This document shows positions 32,654 through 41,689 of a stretch of 64,000 bases of DNA, in pieces; position 1 is the stretch's first letter; every line of letters begins with the position of its first letter. The notes beneath the pieces were generated by a model. The model saw only the letters and a program-made list of their open reading frames with translations. It was not told the origin of the DNA and did not search any database. The position numbers and the translations under genes are program-made. Origin of the DNA: JAABRB01 sp963735025 (GTDB lineage: Bacteria > Pseudomonadota > Gammaproteobacteria > Burkholderiales > SG8-39); the NCBI GenBank assembly GCA_963735025.1, contig CAVTJG010000021.1:1-64000 (forward strand), given 5' to 3'.

Positions 32654-34726
32654 ATGACAGCAGGTCTGTGGTTTGCGCTCGCCTGCGCGCTCGTTGCCAT
32701 CGCATACGGCTGGATTTCGCGGAACTGGATTCTTGCCCAGCCGGCCGGAAATGCGCGGATGCAGGAAATCGCTGCGGCGATTCAGCAGGGCGCCCAAGCC
32801 TATCTCAGCCGCCAGTACATGACCATCGGCACGGTCGGCGTGATCCTGTTCATCGTGATCGGCATCGTCCCGGGTCTGGGGTGGCCGACCGCGTTCGGCT
32901 TCGCCATCGGTGCGATCCTGTCGGGCGCGGCCGGCTTCATCGGCATGAACATTTCGGTGCGGGCAAACGTCCGCACGGCAGAGGCGGCGCGCAGGGGACT
33001 CAACGATGCGCTGACAGTCGCGTTTCGCGGTGGTGCGATCACCGGCCTCCTGGTGGTCGGGCTCGGACTGCTCGGCGTCGCCGGCTATTACGCGATCCTG
33101 ATCACGACCGGCAAGACCGGGGCGCCGCTCACCGAAGTGCTGAAGCCGCTCGTCGGCCTGGGCTTCGGCGGATCGCTGATCTCGATCTTCGCGCGACTCG
33201 GCGGAGGAATCTTCACCAAGGGTGCCGACGTCGGCGCCGACCTCGTCGGCAAGGTCGAGGCGGGCATTCCCGAGGACGATCCACGCAATCCGGCGGTGAT
33301 CGCAGATAACGTCGGCGACAACGTCGGCGACTGCGCGGGCATGGCCGCCGATCTGTTCGAGACCTATGCGGTGACGATCATCGCCACCATGATTCTCGGT
33401 TCGCTGATCATCAAGACGGCCACTGACGCCGCGGTGATCTACCCGCTCGTGCTGGGCGGCTTCTCGATCATCGCATCGATCATCGGTGCCATGGTCGTCA
33501 AGACGACTCCGGGCAAGAAGATCATGAACGCCCTGTACCGCGGCCTCGCCGTCGCAGCGGGGCTTTCCGCGATCGCGTTCATCCCGATCACCTTCTGGAT
33601 CATGGGTGATGTGGTGAAGAACGTGCCGTTCGATTTCGCGGGCGGGCGTCATTTCATCTCCGTCTGGCACCTCTACGGCGCGACGCTGGTCGGGCTCGTG
33701 CTCACGGCGCTGCTCGTGGTGATCACCGAGTACTACACCGCGACGGAATTCAAGCCGGTACAGCACGTGGCCGCGGCTTCTCAGACCGGGCATGCAACCA
33801 ACATCATTGCGGGCCTGGGCGTCTCGATGCGATCCACGGCCTGGCCGGTGCTTTCCGTTTGTGCCGCCATCCTGGTCGCGTATCTGCTCGCCGGGTTGTA
33901 CGGTATCGCAATCGCCGCGACGTCGATGCTCTCGATGGCGGGTATCGTCGTGGCGCTCGACGCCTACGGCCCGATCACCGACAACGCGGGCGGCATCGCG
34001 GAGATGGCCGAAATGCCTAGCGAGGTGCGTGCCATCACCGACCCGCTCGACGCCGTGGGCAACACGACCAAAGCGGTCACGAAAGGGTATGCAATCGGCT
34101 CTGCGGGACTCGCCGCGCTCGTGCTCTTCGCCGACTACACGCACGCGCTGGAGCACGCCGGCAAGACGTTGACGTTCGACCTGTCCGATTACCGGGTCAT
34201 CATCGGCCTCTTCATCGGCGGGCTCGTGCCCTACCTCTTCGGCGCGATGGCGATGGAGGCGGTGGGTCGCGCGGCAGGCGCCGTCGTGGTCGAGGTGCGC
34301 CGGCAGTTCAAGGAAATCCCGGGAATCATGGAAGGCAAGGCGAAGCCGGAGTACGGCGTCGCGGTGGACATGCTGACGCGCGCGGCGATCAAGGAGATGA
34401 TCGTGCCGTCGCTTCTCCCGGTGCTGGTGCCCATCCTGGTGGGCTTCATTCTCGGACCGCAGGCCCTCGGCGGCGTGCTCATGGGAACGATCGTGACCGG
34501 TCTATTCGTCGCAATCTCGATGTGCACGGGCGGCGGCGCGTGGGACAACGCCAAGAAATATATCGAGGACGGCAAGTTCGGCGGAAAGGGCTCCGAGGCC
34601 CACAAGGCCGCCGTCACCGGCGACACGGTCGGCGATCCCTACAAGGACACCGCGGGGCCCGCCGTCAATCCGCTTATTAAGATTATCAACATCGTAGCTT
34701 TGCTGATTGTTCCTCTCATCGTCTGA
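32654..34726 (+). CDS. hppA: K+-insensitive membrane-bound proton-translocating pyrophosphatase
   Basis: A 690-residue, roughly 16-helix membrane pump that couples pyrophosphate hydrolysis to proton export. GGGIFTKGADVGADLVGKVE near residue 180 and IADNVGDNVGDCAGMAADLF near 216 are the substrate and Mg2+ sites. In DAVGNTTKAVTKG near 468 the residue after GNTT is Lys; in this family Lys here marks K+-independent enzymes and Ala marks K+-dependent ones. AGGAGGAATTCCC before the ATG is a very strong ribosome binding site. It could recover energy from biosynthetic PPi. Confidence 0.96.
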   Translation: MTAGLWFALACALVAIAYGWISRNWILAQPAGNARMQEIAAAIQQGAQAYLSRQYMTIGTVGVILFIVIGIVPGLGWPTAFGFAIGAILSGAAGFIGMNISVRANVRTAEAARRGLNDALTVAFRGGAITGLLVVGLGLLGVAGYYAILITTGKTGAPLTEVLKPLVGLGFGGSLISIFARLGGGIFTKGADVGADLVGKVEAGIPEDDPRNPAVIADNVGDNVGDCAGMAADLFETYAVTIIATMILGSLIIKTATDAAVIYPLVLGGFSIIASIIGAMVVKTTPGKKIMNALYRGLAVAAGLSAIAFIPITFWIMGDVVKNVPFDFAGGRHFISVWHLYGATLVGLVLTALLVVITEYYTATEFKPVQHVAAASQTGHATNIIAGLGVSMRSTAWPVLSVCAAILVAYLLAGLYGIAIAATSMLSMAGIVVALDAYGPITDNAGGIAEMAEMPSEVRAITDPLDAVGNTTKAVTKGYAIGSAGLAALVLFADYTHALEHAGKTLTFDLSDYRVIIGLFIGGLVPYLFGAMAMEAVGRAAGAVVVEVRRQFKEIPGIMEGKAKPEYGVAVDMLTRAAIKEMIVPSLLPVLVPILVGFILGPQALGGVLMGTIVTGLFVAISMCTGGGAWDNAKKYIEDGKFGGKGSEAHKAAVTGDTVGDPYKDTAGPAVNPLIKIINIVALLIVPLIV

Positions 34727-34761
34727 CGGAAGTGGATCAGACACGCGGGTAGGTGACGAAC

Positions 34762-34836
34762 AGGAGGGAACCCGCGGTTCCCTCCTTCGGAGAAACTCGA
34801 AGGTAACGATCAGGAGGAAACCGGCTGGTTTCCTCC
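34762..34836 (+). other. Two related SD-like hairpins downstream of hppA
   Basis: Hairpin 1: AGGAGGGAACC (34762-34772), loop CGC, GGTTCCCTCCT (34776-34786), eleven perfect pairs. Hairpin 2: GGAGGAAACC (34813-34822), loop GGCT, GGTTTCCTCC (34827-34836), ten perfect pairs. The preceding bases also resemble each other (AGGTGACGAACAGGAGG and AGGTAACGATCAGGAGG). This looks like a duplicated unit whose stems have stayed paired. It lies in the 423-base hppA-ggt gap, together with the hairpin element and a terminator. Confidence 0.7.
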
Positions 34837-34927
34837 CGATACCCTCCTTCCCGCTGATGAGCAACGCTGAGTTTGGCGGCGTCATCCTGCATGACCGCTG
34901 CGGTTGCGAGGTTGATCGGTTGAAGAA

Positions 34928-35057
34928 TTTTCCCCTCCTTTTCAAGGGTGAGCCGGGAATTCGAAGAACGTGCCTGCGCACGTTCGAGCCGGCGAACGCC
35001 GGAAGCGTCCTCGCTTCCGGCCGGGCGGGGTGCCGCCGGAGGCGGCGGGGTGGTTCG
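34928..35057 (+). repeat. Multi-hairpin intergenic element, copy A
   Basis: About 130 bases beginning TTTTCCCCTCCTTTTCAAGG, with consecutive hairpins: TCGAA..CGTGC-CTGC-GCACG-TTCGA (34961-34987), CCGGC-GAAC-GCCGG (34989-35002), GCCGGAAGCG-TCCT-CGCTTCCGGC (34998-35021) and GCCGCC-GGA-GGCGGC (35032-35046). The second and third overlap, so they exclude each other. A second copy is at 56027-56160, where several stems differ by paired changes. No coding potential is seen. Confidence 0.75.
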
Positions 35058-35075
35058 GAGCAATCGTAACGTGAG

Positions 35076-35105
35076 AATCCCCGCGCAAGCGGGGATTTTT
35101 CTTTT
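35076..35105 (+). terminator. Rho-independent terminator between hppA and ggt
   Basis: AATCCCCGC (35076-35084), GNRA loop GCAA, GCGGGGATT (35089-35097), then a T-rich run to 35105. It ends transcription coming from hppA 45 bases before the ggt start. Confidence 0.88.
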
Positions 35106-35149
35106 GGTACGGTTGCAATGTGTAACGCCACGTGGTTCTCTTGAGCCCG

Positions 35150-36874
35150 ATGTTTTTCTTGCGAATTCTTGCATCGCTGCTTGCCTGCGCGTGTGGCGCC
35201 GCGCTTGCGCAGCCGTTACCCTCCGGCCCCTCCGGCTACGTGCCGAAGAAGGCGGCATTCGGCAAGCACTTCATGGTTGCCGCGGCGAATCCGCTCGCCG
35301 TGGAGGCGGGGCGTGCGGTGATCGCGCGCGGTGGTTCGGCGGTGGACGCGGCCGTCGCGGTGCAGATGGTCTTGAACGTGGTCGAGCCGGAGGCGTCGGG
35401 AATCGGCGGCGGCGCGTTTCTCCTGCACTGGTCCGCACGCGACCAGCGCACGCGTGCCTACGACGGGCGCGAAACGGCGCCTGCCGCAGCGACGCCCGGT
35501 CTTTTTCTCGACGCCGCGGGCAGGCCGATGGCGTTTTTCGACGCGGTCGTCGGCGGCCGTTCGGTGGGCACTCCGGGGCTGCTCGCGATGCTCGAGCTTG
35601 CACACCGACGGCACGGCAAGCGCGCATGGCGAGAGCTGTTCGAGCCCGCAATCCGTCTCGCGGACGAAGGCTTCCCGGTCTCGCCGCGATTGGCGACGCT
35701 GCTCGAGAACGAGAGATATCTCCCGACCGACCCGAACGCCCGGCGACTCTTCTACGGCGCGGACGGAACACCGCGCCGCGCGGGCGAGGTGATTCGCAAT
35801 CCTGCGCTTGCGGAAACGCTGCGGGAAATCGCGGCGGACGGGTCCCGCGCGTTCTACACCGGCGAGATTGCGCAGGACATCGTCGCCGCGGTGCACGCCC
35901 ACCCGACCAATCCGGGCCTCCTTTCTCGCGCGGACCTGGCCAGGTATCGGCCGGTCGAGCGCCCTCCGGTTTGCGGGCAGTACCGCCACAACAGGGTTTG
36001 CGGCATGCCGCCGCCCAGCTCGGGAGGGCTCGCGGTACTGCAGATACTGGGCATCCTGGAGAGTTTTCCGATGGCGCAGGTCGCGCAGCAGCAGTTGATG
36101 GCTGCACACCTCTTTTCCGAGGCAGGCCGGCTCGCCTACGCCGATCGCAATCTGTACGTCGCGGACCCGGATTTCGTCGCCGTGCCAATGCGCGGGATGA
36201 TCGATCCTGCGTACTTGCGCGAGCGCGCCGATCTCATTCATCTCTCCCGATCGCTGGGCCGTGCGGCACCGGGGGTTCCGCCTGGCGCGGCGCGGCCACA
36301 CCTCGCGGTCTCACCGGAACGTGCGTCGACCAGCCACTTCTCCATCGTCGACGCCGAAGGAAACGCGGTCGCCATGACGACGTCGATCGAGAATGCGTTC
36401 GGGAGCCGGATCATGGTACGCGGTTTCCTGCTCAACAATCAGCTCACGGACTTTTCGTTCGCTCCCGAGACGGCCGGCCGGCTCGTCGCAAATCGCGTCG
36501 AGCCCGGCAAGCGGCCGCGCAGCTCGATGGCTCCGACACTCGTCTTCGATCGCGCCGGGCGACTCACTCATGTGCTCGGTTCGCCGGGAGGTAGCCTCAT
36601 CATCAACTACGTTGCGCAGGCGCTGGTCGCGATGATCGACTGGCGCGACGACGCTCAGCGTGCGATCAGCATTGGCCACTACGGCAGCCGCAACGGCCCG
36701 ACCGAGCTCGAGCGGGGCACCGATTCCGCTGGCCTCGCTCGCGGCCTCGGACTGCTCGGTCACGATGTGCGCGTCATGGACATGACGAGCGGACTCCATG
36801 CCATCGAACGGGTGCCGGGTGGCTGGCTCGGCGCGGCGGATCCACGCCGGGAGGGCGCTGCCGCGGGCGGATAA
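35150..36874 (+). CDS. ggt: Gamma-glutamyltransferase
   Basis: A 574-residue periplasmic enzyme that transfers or hydrolyses the gamma-glutamyl group of glutathione; it is made as a precursor that cleaves itself. Residues 1-20 (MFFLRILASLLACACGAALA) form a signal peptide. TSHFSIVDAEGNAVAM near 390-405 contains the Thr that becomes the N-terminus and nucleophile of the small subunit. PGKRPRSSMAPTLVF and GSPGGSLIINYV are conserved small-subunit motifs. The ATG at 35150 was preferred over a GTG 18 bases upstream. Confidence 0.93.
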   Translation: MFFLRILASLLACACGAALAQPLPSGPSGYVPKKAAFGKHFMVAAANPLAVEAGRAVIARGGSAVDAAVAVQMVLNVVEPEASGIGGGAFLLHWSARDQRTRAYDGRETAPAAATPGLFLDAAGRPMAFFDAVVGGRSVGTPGLLAMLELAHRRHGKRAWRELFEPAIRLADEGFPVSPRLATLLENERYLPTDPNARRLFYGADGTPRRAGEVIRNPALAETLREIAADGSRAFYTGEIAQDIVAAVHAHPTNPGLLSRADLARYRPVERPPVCGQYRHNRVCGMPPPSSGGLAVLQILGILESFPMAQVAQQQLMAAHLFSEAGRLAYADRNLYVADPDFVAVPMRGMIDPAYLRERADLIHLSRSLGRAAPGVPPGAARPHLAVSPERASTSHFSIVDAEGNAVAMTTSIENAFGSRIMVRGFLLNNQLTDFSFAPETAGRLVANRVEPGKRPRSSMAPTLVFDRAGRLTHVLGSPGGSLIINYVAQALVAMIDWRDDAQRAISIGHYGSRNGPTELERGTDSAGLARGLGLLGHDVRVMDMTSGLHAIERVPGGWLGAADPRREGAAAGG

Positions 36875-36881
36875 CCCCGCC

Positions 36882-37841
36882 TCAACCGCGCGGCACGCGA
36901 TCGCGCACGATCGCCAGAAGTCTTTCGGTAACGTCGTGCGCGAGACAATCGATACGTGCCGCGTCGGGCCATTTGCGCAGCCAGGTCAGCTGCCGTTTCG
37001 CCAGCTGTCGGGTGGCGAAAACGCCCCGATCGCGCAACTCTCGGCGGTCATAGCGTCCCTCGAGGTGCTCCCAAGCCTGGCGGTAGCCCACGCAGCGCAT
37101 TGAAGGCAGTCCCTCCGAGAGCGCATGCCGCGCGCGCAGTGCGGCCAGTTCCTCCACCAGCCCGGCCTCCAGCATCGCTGCGAAGCGCTCCGCGATCCGG
37201 GCGTGCAGGACTCCGCGATCGCCGGGCTCCAGCGACACCCACAGCAGGTCGGTCGTGGATCCGGAGTCGGCCGGATTCTCCAGAAGCGTCGACATGGACT
37301 TGCCGGTGAGCCGGAACACCTCGAGCGCGCGCTGGATGCGCTGCGAGTCGTTCGGTGCGAGTCTGGCCGCCGTGCGAGGGTCGATTCGCGCCAGCTCTGC
37401 GTGCAGGTGGGGCCAGCCGTGCGTCGCGGCCCGAGCCTCGATCTCGGCGCGCACTGTGGGATCGGCGTCCGGCAGGGCCGCCAGACCATCGCGCAGCGCC
37501 TTGAAGTAGAGCATCGTGCCGCCGACCAGCAAGGGAATGCGGCCTCGTTCGCGGATTGATACGATCGCGCGCAGTGCGAGCGTACGAAACCGGGCGGCCG
37601 AGTACGATTCCGTCGGATCGATCAGGTCGATCAAGTGATGCGGTATCCGTTGCTGCTCTTCGGCGGAGGGCTTCGCGGTACCGACGTCCATGCCACGGTA
37701 CACCTGCGCGGAGTCGACACTCACGATCTCGACCGGCAGATGATCCGCGAGAGCCATGGCGAGACGGGACTTGCCGCTCGCGGTCGGGCCCATGATCGCG
37801 ATCGCTGGCGGTGATGGCGCGCGCTCGACTTCCGGGCGCAT
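36882..37841 (-). CDS. miaA: tRNA dimethylallyltransferase
   Basis: A 319-residue enzyme that adds a dimethylallyl group to A37 of tRNAs reading UNN codons. AIMGPTASGKSRLAMALA near 14-31 is the P-loop. VSVDSAQVYRGMDVGTAKPS near 41-60 and LVGGTMLYFKAL near 105 are family signatures. The ATG at 37841 has AAGG just upstream and starts eight bases after the mutL stop; a start at 37886 inside mutL is possible but less likely. The mutL-miaA order is widespread in proteobacteria. Confidence 0.95.
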   Translation of the reverse strand: MRPEVERAPSPPAIAIMGPTASGKSRLAMALADHLPVEIVSVDSAQVYRGMDVGTAKPSAEEQQRIPHHLIDLIDPTESYSAARFRTLALRAIVSIRERGRIPLLVGGTMLYFKALRDGLAALPDADPTVRAEIEARAATHGWPHLHAELARIDPRTAARLAPNDSQRIQRALEVFRLTGKSMSTLLENPADSGSTTDLLWVSLEPGDRGVLHARIAERFAAMLEAGLVEELAALRARHALSEGLPSMRCVGYRQAWEHLEGRYDRRELRDRGVFATRQLAKRQLTWLRKWPDAARIDCLAHDVTERLLAIVRDRVPRG

Positions 37842-37848
37842 GGAACCT

Positions 37849-39594
37849 TCACCGTCCGCGGAGGAAGAGCCGATCGAGGTCGGCAAGGCTCATCTGATAC
37901 CAGGTAGGGCGACCGTGATTGCATTGGCCCGCGCGCTCGGTCTCCTCCATCTGGCGCAGCAGCGCGTTCATCTCCGGGATGCTGAGCTGTCGCCGTGCGC
38001 GCACCGCCCCATGGCACGCCATGGTTCCGAGCAACTCGTCCTGGCGGCTGGTCAGCACCTGGCTCGCGCCGTACTCGCGCATGTCGTGCAGCACCGCGCG
38101 AACGAGCGCCGGGACGTCGCCTTGCGCAACGAGTGCCGGCACCGCACGCACGATGATCGCCGTGGCCGATAGGGCGGCCAGCTCGAATCCGAGCTGTGCG
38201 AGCGCCCGCTGGTTCTCGTCCAGCGTGGCCACGTCCAAGGCCTCGGCGTTGAAGGTGACGGGAATCAGCAGCGGCTGCGCTGTCACCTTGTGGTCCGCGA
38301 GCGCCGACTTGAGATCTTCGTACAGGATGCGCTCATGCGCCGCGTGCATGTCGACGAGCACGAGCCCGGATCGGTTCTGCGCGAGGATGTAGATCCCGTG
38401 CAGCTGGCCGAGCGCGAAGCCGAGCGGCTGCTCGGACGCCTCTGCGGCGATCTGGGGGGTTGCCGCCTGCGCGGCTAGTCCGCTCAACATCGCCGTGTAG
38501 GCACCCACCGGTTGCGCGACACCGAACGATCGTTGCCAGCCTCCCGTCGTGGGAGCGGGCACGAGCTGCGGCTCCATTGGTACCGCGAAGGCGGCGGCTG
38601 CCTGGGCGGCCGTTCCGGCAAGAGCCTTCTGGACCGCGTGATAGACGAACTGGTGGACGGCGCGTGGGTCGCGGAAACGCACCTCGATTTTCGCCGGATG
38701 AACGTTCACGTCGACCAGGCTCGGTTCGATGTCCAGATAGAGCACGTATGCCGGGTGACGATCTCCGTGCAGGACGTCCGCGTAGGCCTCACGCACCGCG
38801 TGCGTGAGCAGCTTGTCGCGGACGAACCGGCCGTTGACGAACAGATACTGTGCGTCTCGCGACGCCTTGGCTTCCGCCGGCGGTGTCACCCGCCCATGCA
38901 GTCGCAGCTCCGTGCCGCCGGCCTCGACGCGACGCGCGCTCTCTGCGAACGCTTCGCCCATCACCGCAGCAATGCGTGCGGCAAGATCCCCTGCCGGGTA
39001 GTGGGCGCTGACGCGGGCGTTGTGGCGCAGGGTCAGCGCAACGTCCGGGCGCGCGAGCGCGATGCGGCGAAACATCTCGGCGCAATGCGCGAGCTCGGTC
39101 GGTTCGGACTTGAGAAACTTGCGCCGTGCGGGCGTATTGAAGTAGAGATCGGTGACGTCGAGCGTTGTGCCCTCGGAGTGCGCGGCCGGCTCCGGAGCGC
39201 CGGGGGCGCTGCCCTCCGCAGTGACCCGCCAGGCGTGCTCCGCATCTGCAGGTCGCGAGGTGAGGGCGACGCGGGCCACCGATGCGATGCTCGCGAGCGC
39301 CTCGCCGCGAAACCCGAGCGATGCGACGCGCTCGAGGTCTGACAGGGACTGTATCTTGCTCGTGGCATGGCGCGCCAGGGCGAGCGCGAGGTCGTCGCGC
39401 GCGATGCCGGCGCCGTCGTCCGTCACCCGGATCTGGCGAGTCCCACCGTTTGCGAGCGTCACGCCAACCGCTCGCGCGCCGGCATCGACGCTGTTCTCGA
39501 GCAGCTCTTTCAGCACGGACGCCGGTCGCTCGACGACCTCGCCGGCGGCGATCTGGCTGATCAGGGTATCCGGGAGTATTCGAATGGCCGGCAT
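37849..39594 (-). CDS. mutL: DNA mismatch repair protein MutL (endonuclease type)
   Basis: A 581-residue mismatch repair ATPase. MPAIRILPDTLISQIAAGEV opens the GHKL domain, with DDGAGI near 62 and GFRGEALASIASVA near 96. The C-terminal dimerisation domain contains DMHAAHERILYE near 412-423, matching the DxHA(x2)E(x4)E nicking endonuclease motif (DMHA in Neisseria) of MutL proteins in bacteria without MutH; E. coli MutL lacks it. So this MutL probably nicks DNA itself. Upstream in-frame codons overlap the dedA region and were not used. Confidence 0.96.
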   Translation of the reverse strand: MPAIRILPDTLISQIAAGEVVERPASVLKELLENSVDAGARAVGVTLANGGTRQIRVTDDGAGIARDDLALALARHATSKIQSLSDLERVASLGFRGEALASIASVARVALTSRPADAEHAWRVTAEGSAPGAPEPAAHSEGTTLDVTDLYFNTPARRKFLKSEPTELAHCAEMFRRIALARPDVALTLRHNARVSAHYPAGDLAARIAAVMGEAFAESARRVEAGGTELRLHGRVTPPAEAKASRDAQYLFVNGRFVRDKLLTHAVREAYADVLHGDRHPAYVLYLDIEPSLVDVNVHPAKIEVRFRDPRAVHQFVYHAVQKALAGTAAQAAAAFAVPMEPQLVPAPTTGGWQRSFGVAQPVGAYTAMLSGLAAQAATPQIAAEASEQPLGFALGQLHGIYILAQNRSGLVLVDMHAAHERILYEDLKSALADHKVTAQPLLIPVTFNAEALDVATLDENQRALAQLGFELAALSATAIIVRAVPALVAQGDVPALVRAVLHDMREYGASQVLTSRQDELLGTMACHGAVRARRQLSIPEMNALLRQMEETERAGQCNHGRPTWYQMSLADLDRLFLRGR

Positions 39595-39676
39595 GCGAGT
39601 CGAGCGTCGCTTGAAGCGAGGCCGATTATACCGATGCGGCCCGTTACAATACGCGGTCTTCGCGAATCGACTGCCG

Positions 39677-40327
39677 ATGGAACTCGTACTCTGGTTCTGG
39701 GACCTGCTGGTGCACCTCGACCAGCATCTTGCCATGCTGCTGCAGCAGTATGGCACTTGGGTCTACCTGATTCTCTTCGTGATCGTCTTCTGTGAAACGG
39801 GGTTCGTGGTCACGCCGTTTCTGCCGGGCGATTCCCTCTTGTTCGTGTCCGGAACCCTCTGGGCCACTTCGGGCATGGAAGTGGAGCTGCTCGCCGCCAC
39901 GCTAGTCTGCGCGGCGCTGTGCGGCGACAACGTCAACTACTGGGTGGGACGCTACCTCGGGCCGCGTGTGTTTCGCTGGGAGCATTCGCGCTGGTTCAAC
40001 CGCCATGCGCTGGATCGGACGCACGAGTTCTACGAGCGCCATGGCGGAAAGACCCTCATCATCGCCCGGTTCGTGCCGCTCGTGCGCACGTTCGCGCCCT
40101 TCGTCGCGGGGGTCGGCCGCATGTCCTACGCCCGCTTTCTCGCCTATTCCGTTGCCGCCGCGCTGCTGTGGGTGCTCTCGCTGGTGTACGCCGGTTATTT
40201 CTTCGGCAATGTGCCGTGGGTCAGGAGCAACCTCACGATCGTCATCTTCGGGATCATCGCCCTGTCGCTCGCGCCGATCGCCGTCGGATACGTCCGGCAC
40301 CGCGCGCAAGGCGCGCGAACCGGATAG
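39677..40327 (+). CDS. DedA family membrane protein (VTT domain)
   Basis: A 216-residue inner-membrane protein of the DedA/VTT family, which includes undecaprenyl phosphate and phospholipid flippases. FCETGFVVTPFLPGDSLLFV near 37-56 and FYERHGGKTLIIARFVPLVR near 116-135 are the two core motifs, including the acidic and Arg residues required in E. coli YqjA/YghB. Several hydrophobic segments follow. It is divergent from mutL (82-base gap) and convergent with amiC. Start ATG 39677 matches homologues. Confidence 0.9.
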   Translation: MELVLWFWDLLVHLDQHLAMLLQQYGTWVYLILFVIVFCETGFVVTPFLPGDSLLFVSGTLWATSGMEVELLAATLVCAALCGDNVNYWVGRYLGPRVFRWEHSRWFNRHALDRTHEFYERHGGKTLIIARFVPLVRTFAPFVAGVGRMSYARFLAYSVAAALLWVLSLVYAGYFFGNVPWVRSNLTIVIFGIIALSLAPIAVGYVRHRAQGARTG

Positions 40328-40333
40328 CGCCGG

Positions 40334-41689
40334 TCAGTTCCTGACGGCCGGCGGAAGGCGGTTGTCGGCGTCGTCCGCGGCCAGCGTCCCGCGGGTCGGC
40401 GGATGCTCGGCGAAATAGCGCTTGATGCCGGCCAGGAGTGCGCGCGCGATCTTGTCCTGGTAGGCCCCGCTGTTCAGCTTCTTCTCTTCGTCGGGATTCG
40501 ATATGAACGCCGTCTCGACCAGGATCGACGGAATGTCGGGCGATTTCAGCACCGCGAAGCCGGCCTGTTCGACGTGCTCCTTGTGCAGCGAATTGATGTC
40601 GCCGAGCTCGTCGAGCACGACGCGACCCAGCTTCAGGCTGTCGCTGATCGTCGCGGTCTGGGAGAGGTCGAGCAGCGTCTGGGCGAGGTACCGATCCTTG
40701 ACATCCAGGTTCACGCCGCCGATAAGGTCGGCTTCGTTCTCGCGCTTGGCGAGCCAGCTCGCCGCCGCGCTCGTGGCCCCGCGCTCTGACAGGGCGAACA
40801 CGGAAGCGCCGCGTGCGTGCGGCAGGATGTACGCATCGGCATGGATCGAGACGAACAGGTCCGCCTTGACGCGCCGCGCCTTTTCGACCCGCGTCTGCAG
40901 GGGCACGAAGAAGTCCCCGTCGCGCGTCATGACGGCGCGCATGTTCGGCTCCGCCTCGACGAGCTTGCGGAGTCGTTGCGCGATGGACAGCGTCACGTCC
41001 TTCTCGTGACTGCCGCGGCGCCCTTTTGCGCCGGGATCCTCGCCGCCATGTCCGGCGTCGATCACGACCGTGACCAGCCGGTGGGCGAGGGACTTGTCCG
41101 AGCCGCGGCGCGATCGCCTGCCTTTGTCGTCGAGGGGCCATGGCTCGACCCGGGGCGAGTCCTCGGGCGAATTTGACGAGGCTGTCTGGTCCGGGGCGGT
41201 TTGCGCGGCGCCGCGCTGCTGCAGCAAGGCGAGCAGCGGGTCGCGCGGCACGGCAGGGTAGACGTCGAGCACGAGCCGATAGCCGTACTCCCCGATCGGC
41301 TTGAGCAGAAAGACCTGCGGCTTCGCTTCGGTCTTGAGGTCCAGGACGAGCCGGATGACGCCGGGCTTGAAACGGCCGACGCGAATGTTCCCCACGAATG
41401 GATCGTCCGGCCGAACCTTGTCCGCAACCTCCTTGACCAGGGAGTCGTAGTCCAGATTCTCGAGATCGACGACCAGCCGGTGCGGGTTCTTGACGAGCAG
41501 CACCGAATGTCGCGGCTCGGTGTTCATCTCGAGCGTGACGCGCGTGTACTCCCCGGATGGCCACACGCGCACCGCGCGCATCGGCTCGTCCGCAGCGGCA
41601 GCGGAGGGTAGTCCGAGAGCGAGCAGTACGGCGGCTAGGCCCGCGCCCAGCCGGGAACCGAGACGACAGCGGCGACGGATGTCAGGCAC
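40334..41689 (-). CDS. amiC: N-acetylmuramoyl-L-alanine amidase with AMIN domain
   Basis: A 451-residue periplasmic amidase that cleaves septal peptidoglycan during cell separation. A signal peptide (about 1-33) is followed by an AMIN targeting domain (about 38-145), a low-complexity linker, and Amidase_3 (about 215-430). Zinc ligands are His in VIDAGHGGEDPGA near 216, Glu in GSHEKDVTL, and His in VSIHADAY near 286; VETAFISNPDE carries the catalytic Glu. The start lies inside the end of tsaE (55-base overlap). Confidence 0.93.
   Translation of the reverse strand: MPDIRRRCRLGSRLGAGLAAVLLALGLPSAAAADEPMRAVRVWPSGEYTRVTLEMNTEPRHSVLLVKNPHRLVVDLENLDYDSLVKEVADKVRPDDPFVGNIRVGRFKPGVIRLVLDLKTEAKPQVFLLKPIGEYGYRLVLDVYPAVPRDPLLALLQQRGAAQTAPDQTASSNSPEDSPRVEPWPLDDKGRRSRRGSDKSLAHRLVTVVIDAGHGGEDPGAKGRRGSHEKDVTLSIAQRLRKLVEAEPNMRAVMTRDGDFFVPLQTRVEKARRVKADLFVSIHADAYILPHARGASVFALSERGATSAAASWLAKRENEADLIGGVNLDVKDRYLAQTLLDLSQTATISDSLKLGRVVLDELGDINSLHKEHVEQAGFAVLKSPDIPSILVETAFISNPDEEKKLNSGAYQDKIARALLAGIKRYFAEHPPTRGTLAADDADNRLPPAVRN

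Noticed and set aside
32597..34156. A 519-codon open frame on the - strand opposite hppA
   Set aside because: The sequence is dominated by Arg/Asp/His, as expected for the complement of a hydrophobic membrane-protein gene.
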